A stretch of DNA of 64,000 bases from Burkholderia sp. NRF60-BP8 (GTDB taxonomy: Bacteria > Pseudomonadota > Gammaproteobacteria > Burkholderiales > Burkholderiaceae), in NCBI RefSeq assembly GCF_001522585.2, contig NZ_CP013372.1:2418001-2482000 (forward strand), written 5' to 3'. Position 1 is the first letter of the stretch, and each line of letters opens with the position of its first letter. The notes beneath the pieces were generated by a model, which was not told the DNA's origin, searched no databases, and worked only from the letters and a program-made list of their open reading frames with translations. Shown piece after piece: positions 17,785 to 34,648 of this stretch. The position numbers and the translations under genes were made by a program.

Positions 17785-19377
17785 ATGAATCAACCTGCTT
17801 CGTCCGCCCCGAACAATTCGGCCTCCGTCGCGCGCACCCGGCAGATCGGCTATACCGTCTTCCTGTTGGTGCTCGTGCTTGGCGCCGCCTATATCGCCAC
17901 GCACCTGGTCGACGATTTGTCGCCGGTCCGCGAAGGGTCGATGTTCCCGTACCTGCTGCTCGGCGCAGCACTGCTGATCGCCCTCGGCTTCGAGTTCGTC
18001 AACGGCTTCCACGACACCGCGAATGCGGTCGCGACCGTGATCTATACGCACTCGCTCACGCCGAACGTCGCGGTGATCTGGTCGGGCATGTGGAACTTCC
18101 TCGGCGTGATGGTCTCGAGCGGAGCCGTCGCGTTCGGCATCCTGCAGTTGCTGCCGGTCGAGCTGATCCTGCAGGTCGGCAGCGGCTCGGGCTTCGCGAT
18201 GGTGTTCGCGCTGCTGATCGCCGCGATCGTCTGGAACCTCGCGACCTGGTATTTCGGGTTGCCGTCGTCGAGCTCGCATACGCTGATCGGGTCGATCATC
18301 GGTGTCGGGCTGATGAACCAGTTGATGCACGGGCCGTCCGGCACGAGCGGCGTCGACTGGGGCCAGGCGCTCGGCGTCGGCAAGTCGCTGCTGCTCTCGC
18401 CCATCGTCGGTTTCCTGTGTGCGTCGCTGTTGCTGCTCGTGCTGAAGGCCGTCGTGCGGATTCCCGAGCTGTACAAGGAGCCGCCGAAGGACCAGCCGCC
18501 GCCGTTCTGGATTCGCTGCCTGCTGATCCTCACCTGCACCGGCGTGTCGTTCGCACACGGGTCGAACGACGGACAGAAAGGGATGGGCCTGATCATGCTG
18601 ATCCTGATCGGCACGGTGCCGACCGCGTATGCGCTGAACAAGGCCGTCACGCCCGCCGAATCGCAGACCTTCGTGGCGGTCGCGAACCAGGCGGCCGCGA
18701 CGTTCGGAAAATACACGAACGGCGTCGCGCCTTCCTCGAATCCGCGCGCCGATGTCGAACACTACGTTCAGCATCGTGAACTGACGCCCGCCGTGCTGCC
18801 GGCCGTGGCGCAGTTGTCCACATCGCTCGCGACCGCCGTCGGCGCGTCGGGCTCGATGGCGGCCGTGCCGCAGCGCGACGTCGACAACGTGCGCAACACG
18901 ATGTATCTGGTATCCGAAGCCATTCGCCTGATCGAGAAGTCGGGCCAGCCTGCATTCGCCACCGACGACAAGCTCGCGATCGACAACTATCGCAAGCAGC
19001 TCGACCACGCGACCAAGTTCATTCCGACGTGGGTGAAGGTTGCCGTCGCGATCGCGCTGGGTCTCGGCACGATGGTCGGCTGGAAGCGGATCGTCGTGAC
19101 CGTCGGCGAAAAAATCGGCAAGCAGCATTTGACGTACGGACAGGGTGCATCGGCCGAACTCGTCGCGATGCTGACGATCGGCGCCGCCGACATGTACGGG
19201 CTGCCCGTGTCGACGACACACGTGCTGTCGTCGGGCGTCGCGGGCACGATGGCGGCGAACGGCTCCGGGCTGCAATGGAGCACGGTGCGCAGCCTCGTCC
19301 TCGCGTGGGTGCTGACGCTGCCGGCGTCGATCGCGCTGGCGGCAGGGCTTTACTGGTTGTTCAGGTCGCTGGCTTGA
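17785..19377 (+). CDS. pitA: Inorganic phosphate transporter, Pit family
   Basis: A 530-residue membrane protein with the PiT signature in both halves: GFEFVNGFHDTANAVATVIY near residue 72 and GAADMYGLPVSTTHVLSSGVAG in the C-terminal half. It imports metal-phosphate complexes using the proton gradient. A long hydrophilic loop of about 150 residues separates the two transmembrane halves, as in E. coli PitA (499 residues). No PhoU-like partner gene adjoins it. The gene stands alone, ending just before an 8-bp simple repeat. Confidence 0.93.
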   Translation: MNQPASSAPNNSASVARTRQIGYTVFLLVLVLGAAYIATHLVDDLSPVREGSMFPYLLLGAALLIALGFEFVNGFHDTANAVATVIYTHSLTPNVAVIWSGMWNFLGVMVSSGAVAFGILQLLPVELILQVGSGSGFAMVFALLIAAIVWNLATWYFGLPSSSSHTLIGSIIGVGLMNQLMHGPSGTSGVDWGQALGVGKSLLLSPIVGFLCASLLLLVLKAVVRIPELYKEPPKDQPPPFWIRCLLILTCTGVSFAHGSNDGQKGMGLIMLILIGTVPTAYALNKAVTPAESQTFVAVANQAAATFGKYTNGVAPSSNPRADVEHYVQHRELTPAVLPAVAQLSTSLATAVGASGSMAAVPQRDVDNVRNTMYLVSEAIRLIEKSGQPAFATDDKLAIDNYRKQLDHATKFIPTWVKVAVAIALGLGTMVGWKRIVVTVGEKIGKQHLTYGQGASAELVAMLTIGAADMYGLPVSTTHVLSSGVAGTMAANGSGLQWSTVRSLVLAWVLTLPASIALAAGLYWLFRSLA

Positions 19378-19690
19378 TCGGCGACACGGCGGGTGGCGGG
19401 CGATAGCCGGCCATCCGCCGCGGCAGGCAGGGTCTCTCCGTCTCTCCGTCTCTCCGTCTCTCCGTCTCTCCGCCTCTCCGTCTCTCCGCCTCTCCGCCTC
19501 TCCGCCTCTCCGCTTCGTCACGTCGCCGCATTTAGTGTGTCGATGCCGCGCCTACAACGTTTTCCCGTCCGAATTAAAGCGCAAGATCTGGAGCGTACCG
19601 GCACACGGACGCCGCTAGACTGGGTTCGTCAACTTCCGTGAATTCGACCGTGCGCGATCGCACGGCGCCACACTGCCGATACCTCAAGGT
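19378..19690. other. Gene-free stretch with a simple repeat
   Basis: This 313-base gap holds the 8-bp repeat listed separately and the presumed promoter of the 2OG oxygenase gene. No credible ORF or clear terminator is seen. Confidence 0.6.
19433..19512. repeat. 8-bp simple tandem repeat, ten copies
   Basis: Ten copies in register of YCTCTCCG; the first base is T in six copies and C in four. The array lies 56 bases after the phosphate transporter stop and outside any gene. Its near identity suggests it varies in copy number by slippage. Confidence 0.95.
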
Positions 19691-20440
19691 ATGCCCGTGA
19701 ACATTGCCGATCTGCAACCTGCCGTCGAACCGCTGGACATCGCACAACGTGTCGGCACCCTCGACTGGCCGAGCATCGAGGCCGAGCTCGATCGCTACGG
19801 ATGCGCGTGCGTGCCGGGCCTGATGTCGGCAAGCGCGTGCGATGCACTCGCGTCGCTCTATCCGCGCGATGCGCTCTATCGTTCACGTGTCGTGATGGCG
19901 CGGCACGGCTTTGGCCGCGGCGAGTACAAGTATTTCGCGTATCCGCTGCCAGCGGTCATCGCCGAACTGCGCGCGACGATCTACCCGCATCTCGTGCCGG
20001 TCGCGAATCGCTGGAACCAGGCGCTCGGCATCGACGTCCGTTATCCGAAAGACCATGCGACATTCCTCGATCGCTGCCACGCGGCGGGACAGATGCGACC
20101 GACGCCGCTGATCCTGCAATACGGCGCCGACGACTACAACTGCCTCCACCAGGACCTGTACGGCGAGCACGTGTTTCCGCTGCAGGTCGCGATCCTGCTG
20201 TCGGCGCCGGGCCGCGATTTCAGTGGCGGGGAGTTCGTGTTGACGGAACAGCGACCCCGCATGCAGTCGCGTGCGGAAGTGGTGCCGCTGACGCAAGGTG
20301 ATGCAGTGATCTTCGCGGTACACGGCCGGCCTGTGCAGGGAACCCGTGGCGTCTATCGCGTCAACCTGCGTCATGGCGTCAGCCGGATTCGAAGCGGCCA
20401 CCGCCACACGGTCGGCATCATCTTCCATGACGCGCAGTAG
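19691..20440 (+). CDS. 2OG-Fe(II) oxygenase (AlkB-like/Oxygenase-NA family)
   Basis: A 249-residue cytoplasmic protein. The iron triad appears to be His153 and Asp155 (CLHQDLYGEHVFP) and His228 (NLRHGVSRIRSG), with Arg238 as the probable 2-oxoglutarate ligand and a final GIIFHDA, typical of this family, whose members are annotated as acting on damaged nucleic acids. Two starts compete: ATG 19691, only one base after AAGG, and GTG 19697, seven bases after it; the second is better placed for a ribosome. Activity is predicted only. Confidence 0.82.
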   Translation: MPVNIADLQPAVEPLDIAQRVGTLDWPSIEAELDRYGCACVPGLMSASACDALASLYPRDALYRSRVVMARHGFGRGEYKYFAYPLPAVIAELRATIYPHLVPVANRWNQALGIDVRYPKDHATFLDRCHAAGQMRPTPLILQYGADDYNCLHQDLYGEHVFPLQVAILLSAPGRDFSGGEFVLTEQRPRMQSRAEVVPLTQGDAVIFAVHGRPVQGTRGVYRVNLRHGVSRIRSGHRHTVGIIFHDAQ

Positions 20441-20704
20441 CGGGAATCGAAACAGCTGCGCTGCTGCCGCGCCGCTCATTGCGCATCGCATTCATGGTCG
20501 TCCCCGCACCGCACGCCGTCGTTCGGAAAACGACCGACCAAGCATGGCCGGCCGGAAGGCCGACTCGGCCGAGGGACGGAAGGCCGGTTGCGCTGACTGT
20601 CTGGCAAGCGCGGCCGCATCGCATCAGCGCATCAGCGCTTCCGGTAAACGCCGAAAAACACGCGCCCTCACCTGCCTCCCCGCCAATACGATCTGCAGTC
20701 CGGC

Positions 20705-22129
20705 CTATCCGCGCGCCGCGTTTGCCCGCAGCCGATCGCCGGCATCGAAAGCCAGCCAGGCGTAGCCCGGCAACGTCAGCAGCGCGAGCACGCCCGCCGC
20801 GACGAACGCCCAGCGGAAATCGTCGAGCACGTAGTGCATGCCGGCCGCATCGCCGCGCCCCCATGCCGCGAGCCGCAGCGACAATGCACCGAACGCGATC
20901 CCCATCCCGATCGTCATCTGCTGCGCGGCGCTCCACAGCGTGCTCGCCGCGCTCGTCTGCTGAGCCGGGATATCCGCATAAGCCAGCGTCGCGAGCGTCG
21001 TGAACTGCATCGACCGCGTGAGCCCGTAGACGAATACGACGAGCAACGTGATCGCCAGCGGTGTCGACGCGGTCAGCCAGCCGCATGCGATCGTGACGAT
21101 GCCGACGATCGTCACGTCGACGAGCGCAACGCGCCGAAAGCCGTAACGGTCGAGGATCCACGATGTGCCTGCCTTCATCCCGAGATTGCCGAGCGCGCTG
21201 GCGAGCAACAACAGCCCCGACTGGAACGGCGACAGCCCGAAGCCGATCTGGAACAGCAACGGCATCAGGTACGGGACGGCGTTGATCGCTATCCGCGTGA
21301 TCGAGCCGGTGATCACCGTCACGGAGAACGTCGGCACTTTCAGCGTCGTGAAATCGAGCAGCGGATGCGCGCAGCGTCGCGCATGCAGCCATGCGGCGAT
21401 GCCGAACAGCACGCTTGCCCCCACCAGGACACCCGCGCGCGTGAAGTCGACATCCTGCTGGCCGGCTGCTTCGGTGCCGATCAGCAGGCAGGTCAATGCG
21501 CCGCCGGCCAGCACGAAACCGACCCAGTCGAGCGGCCGTTGCTCGTCGGCCCGCGTGTTCCGGACGATCAGGCAGGTACAAACGAGCGCAGCGATGCCGA
21601 ACGGGACGTTCAACAGGAAGATCCATCGCCACGATGCATAGGTCGTGATGAAGCCGCCGACCGGCGGCCCGACGACGGGCGCGACGATGCCCGGCCACGT
21701 GATCGTCGCGATCGCGCGCATCAGCCTCGCCTTCTCGGTACTCCGCACGACGATCATTCGCCCGACCGGCACCATCATCGCCCCGCCGACGCCCTGTAGC
21801 AGCCGGGCAGCCGTGAACGACATCACACCTTCGGATAGCCCGCACAGCACCGACGCGCCGGTAAAGACGACGATCGCGCTCGCGAAGACCGTCCGCGAGC
21901 CATAGCGATCCGCGATCCAGCCGCTGATCGGAATGAACACCGCCAGCGCCAACATGTAGGCCGTCATCCCGAGGCTCAGTGCGTTCGGCCCAACGCCGAA
22001 CGAACTGGCCATTTGCGGCAGCGCGGTCGCGATCACGGTCGTGTCGAGATACTCCATGAAGAACGTCGCGGCGACGAGATAGGGCAAGAAGTCGGTCGTC
22101 CGACCACCTTGAGCGGGGCTGTCAGTCAT
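20705..22129 (-). CDS. DHA2-family MFS drug efflux transporter
   Basis: A 474-residue inner-membrane protein with about 14 hydrophobic segments, the EmrB/QacA layout. The TM1 pattern FFMEYLDTTVIATALPQMA and the motif-C region ATITWPGIVAPVVGPPVGG are typical of DHA2 exporters that pump drugs out against protons. The start ATG 22129 (MTDSPAQ) is chosen over one 17 codons earlier because the extension is not like the family. There is no membrane-fusion partner (EmrA) or regulator beside it. Confidence 0.9.
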   Translation of the reverse strand: MTDSPAQGGRTTDFLPYLVAATFFMEYLDTTVIATALPQMASSFGVGPNALSLGMTAYMLALAVFIPISGWIADRYGSRTVFASAIVVFTGASVLCGLSEGVMSFTAARLLQGVGGAMMVPVGRMIVVRSTEKARLMRAIATITWPGIVAPVVGPPVGGFITTYASWRWIFLLNVPFGIAALVCTCLIVRNTRADEQRPLDWVGFVLAGGALTCLLIGTEAAGQQDVDFTRAGVLVGASVLFGIAAWLHARRCAHPLLDFTTLKVPTFSVTVITGSITRIAINAVPYLMPLLFQIGFGLSPFQSGLLLLASALGNLGMKAGTSWILDRYGFRRVALVDVTIVGIVTIACGWLTASTPLAITLLVVFVYGLTRSMQFTTLATLAYADIPAQQTSAASTLWSAAQQMTIGMGIAFGALSLRLAAWGRGDAAGMHYVLDDFRWAFVAAGVLALLTLPGYAWLAFDAGDRLRANAARG

Positions 22130-22650
22130 GAACGATGCAGGAGACGGAGTGCAAAGGACACCGACCGCCGGCGGATGCAACCAAGCACCGTGAGATCGGG
22201 ACGAACGGCGATATTACTCCGAAGGACTTACTCCCTGCTCTGCCGAGCATGTCGCGCGAATGAACTTTATGCGCATAGATTTTTATGCGATTTCGCACTG
22301 CGTTCGCTGCGTGATGCCCGGGACGCGGCGCATCGAAGATGCGACAAGACAAGGGGGATTTTGCGTCAGAAAGCGATGTTTATTGATCATCGTTGATCAA
22401 CATCGCTCATCACCGGCCATCACAACACCGTCGCCGGATGTGCAGCACCGACGGAATCGATCCCGAAGACGGATGGTACGGTTGGTGGAGGTGCAGGGAG
22501 ATTCTGGAGGGCACAACCACGGAGTGCTCGAGAACAGCGGAGCGCTAAATTGATGGCCCGGCACTGCAATTGATTGCGGCGGTGGAGTGCTAACGCCGAT
22601 AGACTGGGTGACGCTTTCCGCCTGCACCGCGTATTTCCGCCGCGCCAATG
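22130..22650. other. Gene-free stretch between the efflux gene and the rRNA operon
   Basis: About 520 bases, less GC-rich than the surroundings, holding the efflux-gene promoter and a 36-base inverted repeat (listed separately). Short open frames here have no start sites or family likeness and are not called. Confidence 0.6.
22372..22407. repeat. 36-base inverted repeat with internal TTGATC repeats
   Basis: AGCGATGTT (22372-22380) and AACATCGCT (22399-22407) are perfect inverted 9-mers. The 18 bases between include two copies of GATC set in direct TTGATC repeats. It lies about 245 bases upstream of the efflux gene. No T-run follows, so it is not a terminator; it may be an operator. Confidence 0.6.
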
Positions 22651-22685
22651 CAAAAACCCCCGCCTTTTTGGGCGGGGGTTCTTGG
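22651..22685 (-). terminator. rRNA operon terminator
   Basis: On the minus strand AACCCCCGCC pairs with GGCGGGGGTT around a short A-rich loop and runs into a T-tract, ten bases after the 5S gene. It ends the rRNA operon. Confidence 0.93.
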
Positions 22686-22693
22686 CTTAGGGA

Positions 22694-22807
22694 GCCTGAC
22701 GATTACCTACTTTCACACGGGAATCCGCACTATCATCGGCGTAGAGTCGTTTCACGGTCCTGTTCGGGATGGGAAGGGGTGGGACCGACTCGCTATGGTC
22801 ATCAGGC
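22694..22807 (-). rRNA. rrf: 5S ribosomal RNA
   Basis: A 114-base segment whose ends pair (GCCTGATGAC with GTCAGGC). It contains the conserved CCCATCCCGAACAGG and GTGAAACGACTC regions of bacterial 5S rRNA. It is the last gene of the operon. Ends are accurate to within a few bases. Confidence 0.96.
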
Positions 22808-22921
22808 AAAGAGGGTTGTTGCGTTGCTTCGCAACGCAACCAATCTTGGAAGAAGCAGTAATTTTGAGTTGTGTGTATCGCACACGAGAATCAACAAGTC
22901 CTGTTAAGACAGACTTGTTAT

Positions 22922-25805
<2,884 letters not shown>

Positions 25806-26100
25806 TAACGAGTCTGTCTCATCTTTCGACGCTACAGCCGCTACAGGTTGAGTTCTCGCGTTGTGCCGTATTCCAAATTGAGCCGAACATGAAGTTCGAA
25901 TCATCTTGAGATACATCGATACAATCACAACCCGGATAGTTTCCACGTCCATCTCAAAGACGCTTCCACTATCCAAATTACTTACTTCTTCCAGATTGTT
26001 AAAGAACGACAGCCGATATCTGTTGATATCCTCTGACTGGCTCAATCGCCAATGCCAAATCCTCGGTTCGCTTTCGAACCAAGCACTTCGCATTGAAGAT
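25806..26100 (-). other. tRNA-Ala to 23S spacer with second boxA
   Basis: Spacer of about 295 bases in the rRNA operon. It carries the boxA antitermination element GTTCTTTAACAATCTGGAAG (minus strand, about 25988-26007), which recruits the Nus complex so that 23S is fully transcribed. No protein gene is present. Confidence 0.8.
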
Positions 26101-26176
26101 TGGTGGAGGCAGACGGGATCGAACCGACGACCCCCTGCTTGCAAAGCAGGTGCTCTCCCAGCTGAGCTATGCCCCC
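26101..26176 (-). tRNA. tRNA-Ala (anticodon TGC)
   Basis: 76 bases including an encoded CCA end. The acceptor GGGGGCA pairs with TGCCTCC; the D arm is AGCTCAGCTGGGAGAGC, the anticodon stem-loop CCTGCTTTGCAAGCAGG with TGC, and the T arm GTCGGTTCGATCCCGTC-like. It lies in the 16S-23S spacer. Confidence 0.98.
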
Positions 26177-26268
26177 ATGAGTACAGATGCCTCAGGTGTA
26201 CCTACAGCCTGCCGGCATGGGATGCTCGTAAGCGCTAAAGCGCTAACGATCACCGACACGTCAGACAA

Positions 26269-26345
26269 TGGTGGGTCTGGTTGGATTCGAACCAACGACC
26301 CCCGCCTTATCAAGACGGTGCTCTAACCGACTGAGCTACAGACCC
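26269..26345 (-). tRNA. tRNA-Ile (anticodon GAT)
   Basis: 77 bases including CCA. The acceptor GGGTCTG pairs with CAGACCC; the anticodon loop is CTTGATAAG and the T arm GTTGGTTCGAATCCAAC. It is the first tRNA after 16S, as in most proteobacterial rRNA operons. Confidence 0.98.
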
Positions 26346-26409
26346 CTGAGTCTGTCTTTAAATTTACAGCCGATAAGCGTGAGCGCTCAACTTCGCGAGA
26401 TAGCTCTGG

Positions 26410-27942
<1,533 letters not shown>

Positions 27943-28114
27943 AAACCTGTTACTGTTTTCGGTTCAGTTAAGAACCGGTCGCTCACTCAAAGCTGACAGG
28001 AATATGAATCACTTCATAAACCTGACTTACTTTAGTGTGAGACTCTTGATACTTTTGCTATCTGATCCGAGGATCAGCTCGCTGTCATCAAGCGCCCACA
28101 CTTATCGGCTGTTA

Positions 28115-28128
28115 ATTTTTAAAGAGCA
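28115..28128 (-). promoter_or_regulatory. boxA antitermination element of the rRNA leader
   Basis: TGCTCTTTAAAAAT on the minus strand closely matches boxA (TGCTCTTTAACAA in E. coli) and lies about 60 bases after the promoter, the expected place for Nus-dependent antitermination. Confidence 0.88.
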
Positions 28129-28188
28129 TTCTGCGCGGGAACCTGAAGTTTCCCGGCAGCGCTGCGTTTTCAGCAGCAGAGAAGCGAG

Positions 28189-28217
28189 ATTATGAACCGT
28201 GTTTCGCAGCTCGTCAA
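28189..28217 (-). promoter_or_regulatory. rRNA operon promoter
   Basis: A minus-strand sigma-70 promoter: -35 TTGACG (28212-28217), 17-base spacer, -10 CATAAT (28189-28194), followed by a GC-rich stretch. An AT-rich segment just upstream (TAGTTTAGAAAGTTG) could act as an UP element. Confidence 0.8.
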
Positions 28218-28392
28218 CAACTTTCTAAACTACATCGTTGCGACTGCGGGGCCATCTTTCTGCGCCGTCGGGCTCGTGACTTCCGAACTCCAACAGCACC
28301 GCTTCCCTTCCTCCCGCGCCGTGTTTCCGTTGGCGCGAAAGAGGCGTGATTCTATGCATCCCCCGGCAATCGCGCAAGGGGTTTCGCAAAAA

Positions 28393-28432
28393 ATATAAGG
28401 CGCCGCACGCTATCGCGTGCGGCGCCTTATAT
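28393..28432 (-). terminator. Intrinsic terminator after the phosphonate genes
   Basis: A perfect 18-base inverted repeat (arms 28393-28410 and 28415-28432) with a TATC loop. On the minus strand it is followed by TTTTTTGCG. It lies after the HD-domain gene and insulates the rRNA promoter from the phosphonate operon. Confidence 0.95.
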
Positions 28433-28448
28433 AGAAGCAGACGAACCG

Positions 28449-29003
28449 TCAGGAGGCCGCGCGCACCTGGCGCGCGACGATCTCCATATAGTGGTCGAGA
28501 TCCGGTGTCACCCTGCCTTCTTCCTTCGCCGCGTCGTCCCAGCGGCGCAGGCGCAGCGCGTCCTCCGCGAACGGGCGCTGCTGGAACGCTACCGCCTCCT
28601 CTTCACTGAAGATGCCACCCTGTAACGCCAGGCTGCGCACCGAGTCCGGCGACAGGCTCTCGAAGTAGCCGGCATCCGTGCGGCACAGGCACCGCTTCGC
28701 GTCGACGTGCAGCCGGATCGGCTCGAGCACCGCATCGTTGAACAGCGGCCGCAGGAACGGCAGCACATAATACTGATGCAGATCGTCGATCCCGCGCGCG
28801 CTCGGCGTCTCGCCCTGGCGATTCAGCAAATGGCCGAGGTCGTGCAGGAACGCCGCCGCAACCAGCGCTTCGTCCGCCCCGGACGCCTCCGCCAGCCATC
28901 CGCTCTGCAATGCATGCTCGAGCTGCGTGACCGGTTCGCCGCTATAGGCCACATGGCCATGCTCGCGATACAGCCCGTGGATCTCTTCCACCGTCAGCGC
29001 CAT
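28449..29003 (-). CDS. Phosphonate-operon HD-domain protein, PhnZ-like oxygenase
   Basis: A 184-residue HD-domain protein of the family found in phosphonate degradation operons. Residues corresponding to the diiron ligands of PhnZ are visible: His30, His54, Asp55, His76 and His99, with Tyr20, Glu23, His58 and Lys103 matching its substrate-binding residues (AYSGEPVTQLEHALQ, FLHDLGHLLN, LHVDAKRCL). PhnZ splits 1-hydroxy-2-aminoethylphosphonate to glycine and phosphate. The partner hydroxylase (PhnY* type 2OG dioxygenase) is not in this cluster, so the natural substrate here is open. It is the last gene of the minus-strand operon, four bases after phnY. Confidence 0.88.
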   Translation of the reverse strand: MALTVEEIHGLYREHGHVAYSGEPVTQLEHALQSGWLAEASGADEALVAAAFLHDLGHLLNRQGETPSARGIDDLHQYYVLPFLRPLFNDAVLEPIRLHVDAKRCLCRTDAGYFESLSPDSVRSLALQGGIFSEEEAVAFQQRPFAEDALRLRRWDDAAKEEGRVTPDLDHYMEIVARQVRAAS

Positions 29004-29007
29004 CCGT

Positions 29008-32612
<3,605 letters not shown>

Positions 32613-32623
<11 letters not shown>

Positions 32624-33533
32624 CGTTTCCTCCCGTCGCACGCCGGTTCACCCGGCGATAAACCGTATACAGCGCCAGCGACAGCGACAACATCACGACC
32701 GCGCCGGCCGATGCGGTCGGCAGATCGAGATCGACGGTCGCGCTGCTGTAGATGGCAACCGGCAACGTAACGAGCCGCGCACTGCCGAGCACGAGCAGAA
32801 TCCCGAATTCGTTCAGCGTCAGCAGGAAGCACAACACGGTGCCGGCGGCGATACCCGGCCACGCGATCGGCAGCACGACGCGGCGCGCGAGCATCCAGCC
32901 GGGCGCGCCGAGGCTGCGCGCGGCTTCGATCAACCGCAGGTCGAGCGTCGCGAACGACGCGAGCGTCGGCCGCACGACGAACGGCGTGTAGAACACGGTC
33001 TGAGCAAGGATCACGCCGCCGATCCCGAACAGGAAGTCGAGCGGCGGGTTCTCGAGATGGAACAGGTGCTGCAGCGCGATGCTGATCGAGCCTTGCGAGC
33101 CGTACAGGAAGATCAGCGTGAACGCGACGAGGAACGACGGAAACGCGACGTACAGCTCCAGGAAGCGCGTGACGAGCGACGCGCCCGGGAACGGCCTGAA
33201 GAACAGCAGCGCAGCCAGCAGCACGCCGAGCACCGACGCGGTGCCAGCGCTCGCGAACAGGACGCCGAGTGTCGTCAGCAGCACGTTGCGCGTGTCGGGA
33301 TTGCCGAAGAAGGTCCGGTACGCGGCGAAACTCAACCCGTGATCGCCCGAGACGCTCAGCAGCACGAGCTTCACCAGCGGATAGACGACGAGCGGGCCGA
33401 GCACGACGATCGCGAGCGCGGCCAGGTGCAGGTCGCCCATGCGCCTGCGACGCCGCGCGGCGGCGGCATGGGCGGCGGCCGACGCGAGCACGTGCGGCGG
33501 CAGGCCGGTTTCAGGGCTCGATAAGGACGACAT
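32613..33533 (-). CDS. phnU: 2-aminoethylphosphonate ABC transporter permease
   Basis: A 306-residue permease with about six membrane segments and the cytoplasmic loop LIEAARSLGAPGWMLARRVVLP that contacts the ATPase. The start ATG 33533 (MSSLSSPETG) lies inside the end of phnT, an overlap of 23 bases; a start 11 codons earlier is less likely. It pairs with PhnV. Confidence 0.9.
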
Positions 33534-34614
33534 CGTCTGCCTCGCAATGCAGGGACACGCGCGCACCGCGCTCGGGGGCCGCGCCGCGGCCGCGTTGCAT
33601 CGTGACGCGCACGGGCTCGTCGGGCGCCGCGTCGATCACGACCGCGATCGACAGGTCCGCGCCCTGCCATTCGACCGACGACACGGTGCCGTGCAGGCCG
33701 CCCGCCGCGGGCGGCATCACCGTCAGCCGCTCGGGGCGCACGCATGCGACCTTGCCGCGCACCTCGTGGCGCGGATCGCCGAGCGGGAAGATCACGTGCG
33801 GCGGCAGCAGGTTCGCCGGGCCGAGATAGCGCGCGACGTAACCGTCGCGCGGCGCGTCGTACAACTGCTGCGGCGTGCCGAGCTGCGCGATGTGGCCGTC
33901 GCGCATCAGCAGCGCGCGGTCGGACAGCACGAGCGCGTCGTCGCGGTCGTGCGTCACGCAGACGACGGTCAGGTTCGGCAGGCGCTCGTGCAACGCCTTC
34001 AGTTCGCTGCGCACCGACGCACGCAGGTTGGCGTCGAGCGCCGACAGCGGCTCGTCGAGCAGCAGCACGTCGGGCTCGATCACGAGCGCGCGGGCCAGCG
34101 CGACGCGCTGCTGCATCCCGCCCGACAGTTGCGCGGGCAGATGGTGGCCGGCATCGCCGAGTTGCACGAGCTTGAGCGCGTCGGCGACGCGGCGCGTCAC
34201 TTCCGACGACGCCATGCCGCGTGCGCGCAGCCCGAATGCGACGTTCTCGAACACCGACAGGTGCGGGAATAGCGCGTAATTCTGGAACAGCAGACCGAGG
34301 TTGCGCTTGTGCGGCGGCGCATAGGTCAGGTCGCGCCCGGCCACGGTGAGCGTGCCGGTCAGGCCGTCGGCCTTCACGAACCCGGCGATGAAGCGCAGCA
34401 GCGTCGTCTTGCCGCAGCCGCTCTTGCCGAGCACGGTCAGAAATTCACCGGCGCCGATCGACAGCGACAGATCGTCGAGCACCGTGCGTGCGCCGTAGCG
34501 CACGCTCAGGTGTTCGATCTGCACGCCGCCCGGCGCGCCGGACCGCAACGTCGCGTGCGGTTCGGCGGCGCCGAATGCGCCGGGATGGGTCAGGGTGGTT
34601 TCCACCGGGTTCAT
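33511..34614 (-). CDS. phnT: 2-aminoethylphosphonate ABC transporter ATP-binding protein
   Basis: A 367-residue ABC ATPase. Walker A is GKSGCGKTT, the signature LSGGMQQRVALARAL, Walker B VLLLDEPLSALDA and the switch His is in VTHDRDDALVLSD. After about residue 240 there is a C-terminal TOBE domain, as in spermidine/iron-type importers. It energises uptake of AEP with PhnU and PhnV. About 34 bases separate it from phnS. Confidence 0.92.
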   Translation of the reverse strand: MNPVETTLTHPGAFGAAEPHATLRSGAPGGVQIEHLSVRYGARTVLDDLSLSIGAGEFLTVLGKSGCGKTTLLRFIAGFVKADGLTGTLTVAGRDLTYAPPHKRNLGLLFQNYALFPHLSVFENVAFGLRARGMASSEVTRRVADALKLVQLGDAGHHLPAQLSGGMQQRVALARALVIEPDVLLLDEPLSALDANLRASVRSELKALHERLPNLTVVCVTHDRDDALVLSDRALLMRDGHIAQLGTPQQLYDAPRDGYVARYLGPANLLPPHVIFPLGDPRHEVRGKVACVRPERLTVMPPAAGGLHGTVSSVEWQGADLSIAVVIDAAPDEPVRVTMQRGRGAAPERGARVSLHCEADDVVLIEP

Positions 34615-34648
34615 CCTCTTGCTTGCTGATACGGACGGCGTGCGCCGA

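Larger units (their letters stand above)
27943..28392 (-). other. rRNA operon leader region
   Basis: About 450 bases upstream of 16S, with the promoter and leader boxA listed separately. Segments flanking 16S here can pair with sequence after its 3' end to make the RNase III processing stalk (the repeat of GTGAGCGACCGG/GAGCGCTCA-like parts is visible). No protein gene is present. Confidence 0.7.

Noticed and set aside
17770..19521. Long minus-strand frame with repeated Glu-Arg-Arg-Asp units
   Set aside because: It is the antisense of the phosphate transporter plus the 8-bp repeat; the repeats come from the simple sequence.
22397..22653. Two overlapping minus-strand frames after the 5S gene
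   Set aside because: No start signal or family likeness, and they end at the rRNA terminator region.
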